This document shows, piece by piece, positions 1-6,841 of a stretch of 8,758 nt of DNA. Location: NCBI GenBank assembly GCA_021850555.1, contig JAJZLX010000388.1, positions 1-8,758 of the forward strand, read 5' to 3'. How positions within the stretch are numbered: position 1 is the first letter of the stretch; each line of letters begins with the position of its first letter. The position numbers and the translations under genes are program-made. The DNA is from Pseudomonadota bacterium (GTDB taxonomy: Bacteria; Pseudomonadota; Gammaproteobacteria; Steroidobacterales; Steroidobacteraceae). A model generated the notes under the pieces. It worked only from the letters and a program-made list of their open reading frames with translations. It was not told where the DNA came from and did not search any database.

Positions 1-541
1 CAGAATCATTGCGCACATATTCATATTCGTGGCACGCATCCACGAACACCAGATCACACTGGCCGAACCACGGGGAAAAATCGTACGTCGCCGAATCGCC
101 ATACAGCTGGACCACGTTCTTCATGTCCCTGCTCTTGGTGCCGGACGCCTCTTTCATGATGTACTGGATGTCATATTTCCCGAGCGGCAGCTTCGCCGCG
201 CCGATGTCCTGCGCGGGCAGATCAATCGTCACAATCTTCGCGCTCGAGCCGAGGTTCAGCGCAAGGTTGGCGGCCGACCATCCGTCAAATGTCCCAATTT
301 CAAACACCGTGGCGGCGTTGAGCGCTTTCGCCACGCTGAGTATGATCGCTTGCTCGAGCAGGCTCGTATTGCCGTTCCCCCGATCCAGATCGATCAGGGA
401 GATCTGCACGGGATACTCGACGATCGCGGACGCCGGGACGGCGGGCACGAGCATTTCAGGCGCCGCCGCCTTGCGGGCAAATGGATTGGCCCGCCTGCCG
501 CGACCGACCTTGCCCGCGAACGGGAACTTAATTGCATCCAT
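1..541 (-). CDS. Class I SAM-dependent methyltransferase, 3' end beyond window
   Basis: Partial gene read leftward; 180 codons are visible and the C-terminus lies outside the window. After about 60 residues of poorly conserved N-terminus comes a Rossmann methyltransferase core: motif I is VFEIGTFDGWSAANLAL (about residues 78-94), followed by the acidic strand IVTIDLP and then CDLVFVDACHEYEYVRND (about 162-179), where an acidic VDxxH..Y..V..D strand is typical of the Methyltransf_24/CmcI-like O-methyltransferase group. It should transfer a methyl group from S-adenosylmethionine to a small molecule or sugar; the substrate cannot be read from the sequence. ATG at 541 is the first start after an in-frame TGA five codons upstream, and a good -10 box lies about 30 bases upstream. 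Third codon positions carry noticeably more A/T than in the neighbouring genes, a possible sign of transfer. Superfamily confident, function unknown. Confidence 0.85.
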   Translation of the reverse strand, partial: MDAIKFPFAGKVGRGRRANPFARKAAAPEMLVPAVPASAIVEYPVQISLIDLDRGNGNTSLLEQAIILSVAKALNAATVFEIGTFDGWSAANLALNLGSSAKIVTIDLPAQDIGAAKLPLGKYDIQYIMKEASGTKSRDMKNVVQLYGDSATYDFSPWFGQCDLVFVDACHEYEYVRNDS

Positions 542-572
542 AGCCGCCGACTCTCATGGGAAAAATCCGATG

Positions 573-601
573 AGTATAGTCATACGTTGCGAAAATGCAC
601 A
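573..601 (-). promoter_or_regulatory. Sigma70-like promoter of the left-edge methyltransferase
   Basis: Reading the minus strand, a TATACT -10 box (578-573) is preceded by a 17-base spacer and a weak -35 TGTGCA (601-596, three of six consensus bases). Transcription would start near 566, leaving a leader of about 25 bases before the ATG at 541. The box sits in a locally AT-rich patch inside an otherwise GC-rich 240-base gap. It suggests that this methyltransferase is not simply read through from the upstream methyltransferase. Confidence 0.5.
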
Positions 602-781
602 CTTGTTCATCGAGGCCGATGCCCGGGACAGGCGTAACAGGGTGTCGCAGCCGCGCGGGCGCCGCAACGGCTGGTCCGGGCGCGATCCGGCAGAATCGCG
701 AGCCCGGCGAGTCGCGGCCCCCGCTCAGGGGCGGTCGGCATGAGGGCGGTTCGACCATCGGGCTTCAACGGCGCAGGCCGC

Positions 782-1705
782 TCAGGCGAGCGGCTTGCGC
801 GCGGTCAGATAGGCCATGCGGTCGGTACTGACCGCTTTCGGATCCTCGATGACCGGGCGCATGCTGCGCTCGAAGAAATCCCGCTCCGCCGCCGAGAATT
901 GCTCCGCCATGATGCGGCTCAACGGCGGGGCGAGCGGGTGCGGGGAACTGTGAATGAACGTGTTCCAGGAGCGCATCATCGAGGGGCCCATGTCGATGTG
1001 CAGCTCCAGATGCAGATCCGCCAGGCCTGCGTTTTGGGCGAAGCGAACCAGGTCACGTTCGGAATAGTTGGCGATCGGGCAGGCGCGGATCTTTTCCTCC
1101 GTATCGGGAAACTGCGCGGCCTGCCATCGGTGCAGCAGCACCATGAGCGGGCTCACCCCCTCCCGGGGCTTGGAATCGATCACGGCTTTCATGGCTTGGG
1201 CAGCGACCGCCTCATCCTGGAACACCGGCTCGGCGAGTGATACGCGCCCGCCGGGCTTCAATACCCGGTGAAATTCGCGCAACGCTCCGGTCTTGTCGGC
1301 GACGTACGCCAGGACGGAGCGCGTTGCGACGACGTCCACGGATGCATCGGCAATGCCCTCGAGGTGTTCGGCCGGACAGCGCAGGAACGAGCATTGGCCG
1401 AGGACGCCACGCTCGACTGCCTGGGCGCGAGCGTGCTTCAGCATCGGCTCGGACACGTCAGTGAGCCATGCGCGCAGCGTCGGGCCAACCCGCTCTATCG
1501 CCCGAAACGCGACGAGCCCCTCGCCCGTCCCGACGTCGAGGAGCGTCTGACCGGGGGCGAGCTGCGCGCCATCGAGAAGACGCTCGATGTAACGGTCGAC
1601 AGCGATGCGCACGGCTTGCTGCAACTGAGGATCGTCCCCATGCCGCTGGCGCAGAAGCCACTGCGACCACACATCCTCCGTCGGGATATTCTCTTCACTC
1701 GCCAT
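782..1705 (-). CDS. Class I SAM-dependent methyltransferase (UbiE/Methyltransf_11-like), 307 aa
   Basis: Complete gene. The SAM-binding core spans about residues 50-160: motif I TLLDVGTGEGLVAF (54-67), acidic strand end LTDVSEPMLKHAR (81-93) for the ribose hydroxyls, PAEHLEGIADASVDVVATRSVLAYV (111-135) as the motif II region, and LREFHRVLKPGGRVSLAEP (142-160) as the post-II/III region, the hallmark of Methyltransf_11/25 enzymes. The C-terminal third (about 165-307) is an alpha-rich addition with SWNTFIHSSPHPLAPPLS (246-263) and a final AYLTARKP strand. Such extensions usually form the substrate lid; here the substrate is unknown, and quinone-ring, small-molecule or lipid methylation are all possible. 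ATG at 1705 has a GGTGG just upstream that could serve as a close-spaced ribosome binding site. It is divergent from the PLP enzyme at 1894. A GC stem (CCCC/GGGG, 719-731) lies about 50 bases beyond the stop, without a T run. Confidence 0.88.
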   Translation of the reverse strand: MASEENIPTEDVWSQWLLRQRHGDDPQLQQAVRIAVDRYIERLLDGAQLAPGQTLLDVGTGEGLVAFRAIERVGPTLRAWLTDVSEPMLKHARAQAVERGVLGQCSFLRCPAEHLEGIADASVDVVATRSVLAYVADKTGALREFHRVLKPGGRVSLAEPVFQDEAVAAQAMKAVIDSKPREGVSPLMVLLHRWQAAQFPDTEEKIRACPIANYSERDLVRFAQNAGLADLHLELHIDMGPSMMRSWNTFIHSSPHPLAPPLSRIMAEQFSAAERDFFERSMRPVIEDPKAVSTDRMAYLTARKPLA

Positions 1706-1859
1706 GCGCCACCGGGAACCGTGCCTGCATCCGGCGCATCTTACGCGAGGGCTCGCGCGGCGCGCACGCCGCCAGGCGCATCATGACAGGCGGATCGCCC
1801 GATTCCATCGTCTCGCTCGCCCGCAAGCGGGGCTTCGCATGGCCGGCTCACCTGCCATT

Positions 1860-1868
1860 TGCTACAGT
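1860..1868 (+). promoter_or_regulatory. Possible extended -10 promoter for the PLP lyase gene
   Basis: TGCTACAGT matches the extended -10 form (TG, one base, then TACAGT for TATAAT) and ends 25 bases before the ATG at 1894. No good -35 is visible at 16-18 bases upstream, which extended -10 promoters can tolerate. It lies in the 188-base divergent gap shared with the methyltransferase gene. Weak, motif-only evidence. Confidence 0.3.
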
Positions 1869-1893
1869 CTCGGCGGTCCCGAAACGCCCCTTT

Positions 1894-3081
1894 ATGAAAG
1901 ACATCCGAATCCAATCAGGAATAGGCACCCGGCTTTCCCAGCTGGGAAGAATGACCGAAGCGCATTATGGCTTCGTCAACACTCCCATCTACCGAGGCTC
2001 GACGGTGCTGTTCAAGACCCTCGACGACCTCGAGCACATGCGGGCGCGCTACGTCTACGGCACCGCGGGCACACCGACCATCGAGAGCCTGGAGAGCGCC
2101 TGGACGGCGATTACCGCGGCGGCCGGCACCGTCCTGTGTCCCTCGGGCCTCGGCGCTGTCGCCATCGCCCTGATGGCGACGCTCAGGCACGGTGATCACC
2201 TGCTCATGCCGGACAGCGTCTACCTCCCTTCGCGGTCGCTGTGCGCCAATCTGCTCGAGAGGTTCGGAGTCGAAACGACCTTCTATGATCCTCTTCTCGG
2301 AGCCCGTCTCGAATCGCTCGTGCGGCCGAATACCTCGACCATCTTCCTGGAGTCCCCCGGCTCGCAGACCTTCGAAGTGCAGGATGTGCCGGGGATTACC
2401 GAATTCGCGCTCAGGCGGGGCATCAAGACCATCATCGACAACACCTGGGCCACACCGCTCTTCTTTTCCGCACACGAGCACGGATGCGATCTGTCGGTGG
2501 AGGCCGGGACGAAGTACCTGAGCGGGCATTCCGACCTGCTGCTGGGACTCGTGAGCGCGAATGCGGCAACGTGGCCGGCGTTGAAGAAGACCGCTCAGAG
2601 CATGGCGATGCTGCCGGGAGCCGAGGACTGCTACCTCGCTCTGAGGGGAATGCGCTCCCTGCACATCAGGCTCAAGGAGGCCCAGTGCAGGGGCCTCGAG
2701 ATGGCTCACTGGCTGCAGTCACAACCGGAAGTCATGACCATTCTGCATCCCGCGTTTCCGTCCTGCCCGGGTCATGAGCACTGGAAACGCGATTTCAGGG
2801 GCTCGACGGGCCTTTTCTCGATCATCCTTCGGCCCGGCTTCACCCGCCAGGCCCTCGCCGACATGCTCGATCACCTCTCGATATTCGGGATGGGCTACTC
2901 TTGGGGAGGCTTCGAGAGCCTCATCATCCCGTTCGACTGCAGCGCCTACCGGACGGCGACCCGATGGAATCCGGAAGGCTTCGGACTGCGGCTGCAGGTC
3001 GGACTCGAGGACATCGATGACTTGAAGGCGGACCTGCGCGCGGGCCTGGACAGGTTGTCGGCAGCGACCCGGACCGCCTAG
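1894..3081 (+). CDS. metC: Cystathionine beta-lyase-type PLP enzyme (Cys/Met metabolism family), 395 aa
   Basis: Fold type I PLP enzyme of the Cys/Met metabolism family; 395 residues, the usual length for MetC. MetC cleaves cystathionine to homocysteine, pyruvate and ammonia in methionine synthesis, in the cytoplasm. Key residues are visible: the PLP-stacking Tyr110 in MPDSVYLPSR, Asp182 in IIDNTWATPLF for the pyridine nitrogen, catalytic Lys207 in SVEAGTKYLSGHSD, the MetC-like GYSWGGFESLI (334-344), and the carboxylate-binding Arg366 in LRLQVGLED. The motif that normally reads Tyr-Gly-Arg in E. coli MetC is Tyr55-Gly-Thr here, so one PLP-phosphate arginine is absent. ATG at 1894 is chosen because the protein then begins like MetC; the frame is open much further upstream (to 1468), but that part is antisense to the methyltransferase and has no family likeness. 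No clear Shine-Dalgarno. Other C-S lyase or sulfhydrylase activity cannot be excluded. Confidence 0.85.
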   Translation: MKDIRIQSGIGTRLSQLGRMTEAHYGFVNTPIYRGSTVLFKTLDDLEHMRARYVYGTAGTPTIESLESAWTAITAAAGTVLCPSGLGAVAIALMATLRHGDHLLMPDSVYLPSRSLCANLLERFGVETTFYDPLLGARLESLVRPNTSTIFLESPGSQTFEVQDVPGITEFALRRGIKTIIDNTWATPLFFSAHEHGCDLSVEAGTKYLSGHSDLLLGLVSANAATWPALKKTAQSMAMLPGAEDCYLALRGMRSLHIRLKEAQCRGLEMAHWLQSQPEVMTILHPAFPSCPGHEHWKRDFRGSTGLFSIILRPGFTRQALADMLDHLSIFGMGYSWGGFESLIIPFDCSAYRTATRWNPEGFGLRLQVGLEDIDDLKADLRAGLDRLSAATRTA

Positions 3082-3099
3082 CGCCGCTCGGCCCGAAAG

Positions 3100-3116
3100 C
3101 CTGATCGCGGATCAGG
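3100..3116. terminator. Stem-loop after the PLP lyase, terminator-like but without T tract
   Basis: A perfect 7-base inverted repeat, CCTGATC / GATCAGG with a 3-base GCG loop, begins 19 bases after the lyase stop and 91 bases before the peptidase start. There is no following run of T, so it is at best an imperfect terminator or an mRNA 3'-end stabiliser. Its symmetry also allows a protein-binding operator for the downstream gene. Confidence 0.35.
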
Positions 3117-3206
3117 ATGCGAGCCTTGCTCCGAGGACCCTCGGCCGCAGCCCGGGCATTGACGAAGAGCGTTGCGATTGATCGGAAACGACGGAAAAAT
3201 GCAGAC

Positions 3207-5354
3207 ATGAAATCACCTTTCGGCAATGCGCCGCCTGCCATCGCGGCCATTCTTCTGTCCGCCGGCTTGAGCGCTCACGCCCGTGTGGCCGTTGCTTCCG
3301 AGCCCCGGGGGCCTCTCGCGGCTCGCATCGTGCAGATCATGCATCGGCTGCGCGATGTGCGGCGCTTCGGCGCCGTGTCGATCGCGCCGAACGGACGCAC
3401 CGTTGCCTGGACGGTGACCCGCAAGAGCTCAGGCCAAGGCGCGCACACGGACCGCAGATCGAACAGCGGCAACCCGGGCGAGATTCTTCAGCTGGCCGAT
3501 ATCGATGGCACGCGGGTGCGCACCGTCGTGATCCCGGACTCGGTGAGGTCATGCCATGACAGCAGCCTCGCGTGGTCCCCCGACAGCCGGGTCCTGGCGT
3601 TCCTCTCCAACTGCAACCACGGCAAAAGAGACCGCGAGCAGCTCGACATTTATGAAGTCGCCGCCAAAGCGGCGCGGGCTCGGCGGATCACGCGCCTGCA
3701 CGGCTTCGTTCACGAGCTGACCTGGTCGCCGAACGGCTCGATGTTGGGTTTCCTCTACGTCAAGGGGGATCTGCATCCCATCGCCGCCGTATCCGCAACC
3801 AGGGCACAGGTCGGTGTGATCGGCCGCACCGGCGTGGAGCACCAGCGGCTTGCGGTGGTGCCGGCGAGCGGGGGGCAGGTCGGCCAGATCACCCCGCATT
3901 CGATATTTGTGTATGAGTACGACTGGTCGCCGACGGGCGACAGGGTCGCGTATGTCGGGGCGCCTCCGCCGGGGCGCGACAACTGGTGGGTGGCCAAACT
4001 CTACACGCAGACCTTCGGTGGTCCCGCCCACGTCCTGCTTGATCCTTCGACGATCACGGGCCCGCTGCACGGCCTGCAGATCGCCTTGCCGCGCTGGTCC
4101 CCCGACGGGAGGCGCATTGCCCTGATCGGCGGGCTGATGAGCGACCAGGGAGCAACCGGGGGAGATATCTACATCGTATCGCCCAAGGGCGGTGAGCCGG
4201 CGAACGTCACGCCCGGAATCGGCATCACGCCGTCATGGCTCGCTTGGACCGGCAATCACACCCTGCTGGTCTCCTCGTTCGCGGGCGGCTCCACGCGACT
4301 GTCTCTCTTCACGCTCCACGGACGATCGCCGGCCACCCAGCGCCGGCTGTTCACCGTCGCCTCGAGCGTGGGCGACGGCACCTTTGCCTCGGCCGTCTCT
4401 GTTTCCGCCCGACACAACGTGCTTGCCTTTCTCGACAGCACGTTCGATCGTCCACCGCAGATCGATTCCGTCCTCCTCAGGACCGACGCCGCGGCTCAGC
4501 CGGTCGGCGTTCTGGAGCCTCCCCACGCCATCACACACCTCAACGCAAGCGTGAAGCCGATGTGGGGCAAGGCCGTATCGGTTCACTGGCGCGACCAGGG
4601 CTTCAACGTACAGGGCTGGCTGCTGCTTCCTCCGGCCTACAACCCGCACGAGCGCTATCCGATGATCGTCTATGTGCACGGCGGCCCGAGCTGGGCCACG
4701 CGCCCGAGCTGGCCATGGGACGGGTACGGTCCGGCTCCGTTCGCGGCGATGGGCTACTTCGTATTCATGCCGAACCCGCGCGGCAGCTTCGGAGAGGGTG
4801 AGCGGTTCGCGAAAGCCATACGCCGGAACATGGGCTACGGCGACCTCAGCGACATCCTGGCCGGCATCGATCGCGTCGAGGCGGAGTATCCGATCGACAA
4901 CAACCGCCTGGGCCTCACCGGCTGGAGCTACGGAGGATTCATGTCGATGTTCGCGCCGACGCAGACGCACCGGTTCAAGGCCGCGGTCGCCGCCGCCGGC
5001 CTTTCCGATTGGGAAAGCTATTATGGCGAGAATTCCATCGACAAATGGATGATCCCGTTCTTCGGCGCATCCGTCTATCAGGACCCCAAGGTCTACGCCA
5101 GAAGCTCGGCCATCAACTTCATTCAGAACGACAAGACTCCTACGTTGGTCGTGGTCGGGCAGGACGACGGGGAATGCCCGGCGCCGCAATCCTTCGAATT
5201 CTGGCATGCGCTGCGCGCGATGCATGTTGCGACCGAGCTGGTCGTGTACGCGGGAGAGGGCCACGGGTTCCACAAGACGAAGGACCTGCGGAACGTGCTC
5301 GAGCGGGCGCTGCGCTGGTTCGCGAAGTATCTGGGCACGAAGTCCGCGGCCTGA
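3207..5354 (+). CDS. Secreted S9-family serine peptidase (prolyl oligopeptidase/acylaminoacyl-peptidase type), 715 aa
   Basis: Exported serine peptidase that should cleave short peptides, often at proline or dipeptide ends, in the periplasm or outside the cell. Residues 1-31 form a signal peptide (MKSPF, then the hydrophobic stretch AIAAILLSAGLSA, cleavage likely after AHA or AVAS). A beta-propeller follows (about 45-440) with TolB/WD40-like blades: LAWSPDSRVLAFLS (121-134), LTWSPNGSMLGFLY (171-184), YDWSPTGDRVAYVG (238-251), PRWSPDGRRIALIGG (295-309). The alpha/beta-hydrolase domain (about 455-712) carries the HGGP oxyanion segment (491-494), the nucleophile Ser574 in GWSYGG, Asp654 in GQDDGECP and His686 in GEGHGFH, so the triad is complete. 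ATG at 3207 is preferred over one at 3117, because it starts right at the signal peptide and has a GGA-rich sequence 11-13 bases upstream. It stands alone between the lyase and the convergent flavoenzyme pair. Exact S9 subfamily and substrate are uncertain. Confidence 0.93.
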   Translation: MKSPFGNAPPAIAAILLSAGLSAHARVAVASEPRGPLAARIVQIMHRLRDVRRFGAVSIAPNGRTVAWTVTRKSSGQGAHTDRRSNSGNPGEILQLADIDGTRVRTVVIPDSVRSCHDSSLAWSPDSRVLAFLSNCNHGKRDREQLDIYEVAAKAARARRITRLHGFVHELTWSPNGSMLGFLYVKGDLHPIAAVSATRAQVGVIGRTGVEHQRLAVVPASGGQVGQITPHSIFVYEYDWSPTGDRVAYVGAPPPGRDNWWVAKLYTQTFGGPAHVLLDPSTITGPLHGLQIALPRWSPDGRRIALIGGLMSDQGATGGDIYIVSPKGGEPANVTPGIGITPSWLAWTGNHTLLVSSFAGGSTRLSLFTLHGRSPATQRRLFTVASSVGDGTFASAVSVSARHNVLAFLDSTFDRPPQIDSVLLRTDAAAQPVGVLEPPHAITHLNASVKPMWGKAVSVHWRDQGFNVQGWLLLPPAYNPHERYPMIVYVHGGPSWATRPSWPWDGYGPAPFAAMGYFVFMPNPRGSFGEGERFAKAIRRNMGYGDLSDILAGIDRVEAEYPIDNNRLGLTGWSYGGFMSMFAPTQTHRFKAAVAAAGLSDWESYYGENSIDKWMIPFFGASVYQDPKVYARSSAINFIQNDKTPTLVVVGQDDGECPAPQSFEFWHALRAMHVATELVVYAGEGHGFHKTKDLRNVLERALRWFAKYLGTKSAA

Positions 5355-5370
5355 CTTCAAGCGAGCTTCC

Positions 5371-5391
5371 GCCGCCAGGGGCCTCTGCGGC
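5371..5391. terminator. GC-rich stem-loop after the peptidase gene
   Basis: GCCG(C)CAGG-GGCC-TCTGCGGC folds into about eight pairs with one bulged C and one G-U pair, 17 bases after the peptidase stop codon. No T run follows. Its place in the convergent gap between the peptidase and the flavin-reductase gene makes a terminator role plausible. A second small stem (CTTGC/GCAAG, 5455-5468) lies in the same gap, which otherwise holds no recognisable gene. Confidence 0.35.
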
Positions 5392-5586
5392 AAGAATGTG
5401 TCACGATCAGACTCGAGCCTCGCGGAGGCGGTCCGGATGGCGCCGGGTTGCCGACTTGCGCCCGCAAGCGCCCCTGCAATCCCGCTGTCGGCGGCCCGGC
5501 GATCCCGCCCTGGCAGGCGCGCGCCGCCTCGGGCCGTCGCGGCCGGCCTTCGCGCCCCGCCGGTCGCCGTATCCCGCGGCCGCGGC

Positions 5587-6156
5587 TCATTTCATCCGCG
5601 AGGGCAGTTTGATCGTCCTTCCCGCCACCATGAAGTACCCGCGTCCCCGATGATGCAGAGTCCGCAGAGGCCCGCCGGAGGGTTTATGCCAGGCTTTGAG
5701 AACCTCCAGAACGAAGAGATTGTAGCGTCTCTTCATGCTTGCGTCGGTTACCCGGCATTCGAGGTCGGCGCGGCACTCGGCGATGAGAGGCGCTCGGACC
5801 ACGGATGCGGGCAGGGGCGTAAGATGGAACTTGTCGAACTTGTCAACGGTACGTCCGGAGGTGTTCCCGCAGCCGACGACGGCCTTCGAGAGCTCTACCG
5901 TTGGAATACTGATGACGCACTCGCGCGTCTTCTCCAGGATCCCGAAGGTGTGATTGGCGCCGCTCACGACACACCCGATGATCGGCGGCTCGAATTCCAT
6001 CATCGTGTGCCAGGATTGTGTCATGACGTCAAACCGTCCCTCGTACGCGGTGCTGAGCAGCACCACGGGGCCGGGCTCGAGCAATCGATAGACCTCGCGC
6101 AGCGGCAGGGATCTCTTGCCCGCCCGCGCCACGCGCGCAGGTCGCGCGCGAGTCAC
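5587..6156 (-). CDS. Flavin reductase-like FMN-binding split-barrel protein, 189 aa
   Basis: The protein matches the flavin-reductase-like split-barrel fold that binds FMN and either supplies reduced flavin or passes electrons (flavoredoxin type). Visible family traits are PVVLLSTAYEGRFDVMTQSW (30-49), where the flavin phosphate is usually gripped, FEPPIIGCVVSGANHTFGIL (55-74), CVISIP (80-85), and the GRTVDKFDKFHLTP (101-114) segment followed by APLIAECRADLECRV (122-136). Length is normal for the family. The proposed start is GTG at 6156, whose last two bases overlap the TGA of the upstream nitroreductase (GTGA), an arrangement typical of translational coupling. A second GTG at 6132 would give a protein eight residues shorter and cannot be excluded. 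The frame stays open upstream into the nitroreductase gene, but that part shows no family likeness. Cofactor and electron donor are inferred from the family. Confidence 0.82.
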   Translation of the reverse strand: MTRARPARVARAGKRSLPLREVYRLLEPGPVVLLSTAYEGRFDVMTQSWHTMMEFEPPIIGCVVSGANHTFGILEKTRECVISIPTVELSKAVVGCGNTSGRTVDKFDKFHLTPLPASVVRAPLIAECRADLECRVTDASMKRRYNLFVLEVLKAWHKPSGGPLRTLHHRGRGYFMVAGRTIKLPSRMK

Positions 6157-6716
6157 GGGCCGATCCAGCGAACCTGGGGCTCCTTCCTCGGAACCGGTGC
6201 AGGCGATGATTTCGGCCGGCCGATGATGAGCGGCGCAACGGGCAGGCAAGTCGCCGGCAGCTCGAGCGCCTTCTTTCCTTCGGCGCTGGCGAGCCAGCCT
6301 TGCGAGAGCCCGATCCAGCACGTCCCGAGCCCCGCCGCGCATGCCGCCAGCATCAGGTTCTGCGCGGCCAGTGCGCAGTTCTCCACGGCCCAGCGGCTTT
6401 CGGTCACGCTTGCGATGACGATCAGGACGGGAGCGTGATAGAAGATATCGAAGTCCGGATCGTCCATCAGCCCATGAAGCCGATGCAGCTCAAGGGTATC
6501 CGGTGACGTCCTGACAAAGTGCGCCTTCGCCTCCCGTGAGATCAGCGCAACACGATTCCGATCCTGCACCACGCTGAATAGCCACGGTTGCTCGTTGACG
6601 GCACTCGGCGCCTGAACGGCGGCCTCGATCAGCTTCTGCAGCACCGGCCGGGCGAGGCTTTCCTCCATGTACTCGCGGACCGCGCGTCGGGAATAGATGG
6701 CTTGTTCGAGATCCAT
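6153..6716 (-). CDS. Nitroreductase-family FMN oxidoreductase, 187 aa
   Basis: Small FMN-dependent oxidoreductase of the nitroreductase superfamily, normally a cytoplasmic homodimer that takes hydride from NAD(P)H. The N-terminal MDLEQAIYSRRAVREY has the SRR..R signature (residues 9-14) that binds FMN phosphate. APSAVNEQPWLF (36-47) is the second flavin-contact loop, AGLGTCWIG (128-136) the glycine-rich loop near the C-terminal FMN site, and PVAPLIIGRPK (159-169) followed by PRKEP the usual ending. ATG at 6716 is chosen because the family signature begins there and a GAGGTG lies four bases upstream; an in-frame ATG at 6794 would add 26 unrelated residues. It is the first gene of a minus-strand pair with the flavin-reductase-like gene, overlapping it by four bases. 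The physiological substrate is unknown: nitroaromatics, quinones, enones and dehalogenation all occur in this superfamily. Confidence 0.9.
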   Translation of the reverse strand: MDLEQAIYSRRAVREYMEESLARPVLQKLIEAAVQAPSAVNEQPWLFSVVQDRNRVALISREAKAHFVRTSPDTLELHRLHGLMDDPDFDIFYHAPVLIVIASVTESRWAVENCALAAQNLMLAACAAGLGTCWIGLSQGWLASAEGKKALELPATCLPVAPLIIGRPKSSPAPVPRKEPQVRWIGP

Positions 6717-6720
6717 GGTG

Positions 6721-6726
6721 CACCTC
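6721..6726 (-). promoter_or_regulatory. Shine-Dalgarno of the nitroreductase gene
   Basis: GAGGTG on the minus strand, four bases before the ATG at 6716, is the clearest ribosome binding site in the window. It decides the start against the longer in-frame ATG at 6794. The downstream flavin-reductase-like gene has no comparable site, which fits coupling through the GTGA overlap. Confidence 0.65.
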
Positions 6727-6841
6727 ACGAGTGGCGGGCAAGGCTCCTCGAGTGAGCGATGGTATTCGGGCGGCCCTCTGCGGGAAGGGATCACGGCCGA
6801 TACTCTCAGTGTCCATCGGGCGTGCGAATCCGCAGAAATCC

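Noticed and set aside
29..637. 202-codon plus-strand frame at the left edge
   Set aside because: It is antisense to the methyltransferase whose motif I and acidic strands are readable on the minus strand; the plus translation has no recognisable domain.
1468..1893. Upstream in-frame extension of the PLP lyase
   Set aside because: It runs antisense through the methyltransferase gene and is Arg/Ala-rich; MetC proteins start near the ATG at 1894 and the 395-residue length then fits the family.
1915..2709. 264-codon minus-strand frame opposite the PLP lyase
   Set aside because: Antisense to conserved PLP-binding motifs; the translation is unlike any protein family I recognise.
3117..3206. Earlier start for the S9 peptidase
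   Set aside because: It would put 30 charged residues in front of a clear signal peptide and lies immediately after the stem-loop; ATG 3207 fits export.
4233..5393. Long open frame on the minus strand (386 codons) opposite the peptidase
   Set aside because: It covers the catalytic domain of the S9 peptidase in antisense and shows no domain; high GC keeps such frames open.
5574..5585. 12-base palindrome CCGCGGCCGCGG beside the flavin-reductase stop
   Set aside because: Simple GC palindromes are expected at this base composition, and nothing around it suggests a function.
5206..6438. Long open frame on the plus strand (410 codons)
   Set aside because: It overlaps the peptidase 3' end and lies antisense to both flavoenzyme genes, whose protein motifs are unmistakable. 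Its own translation is Arg/Ser/Pro-rich with no family likeness.
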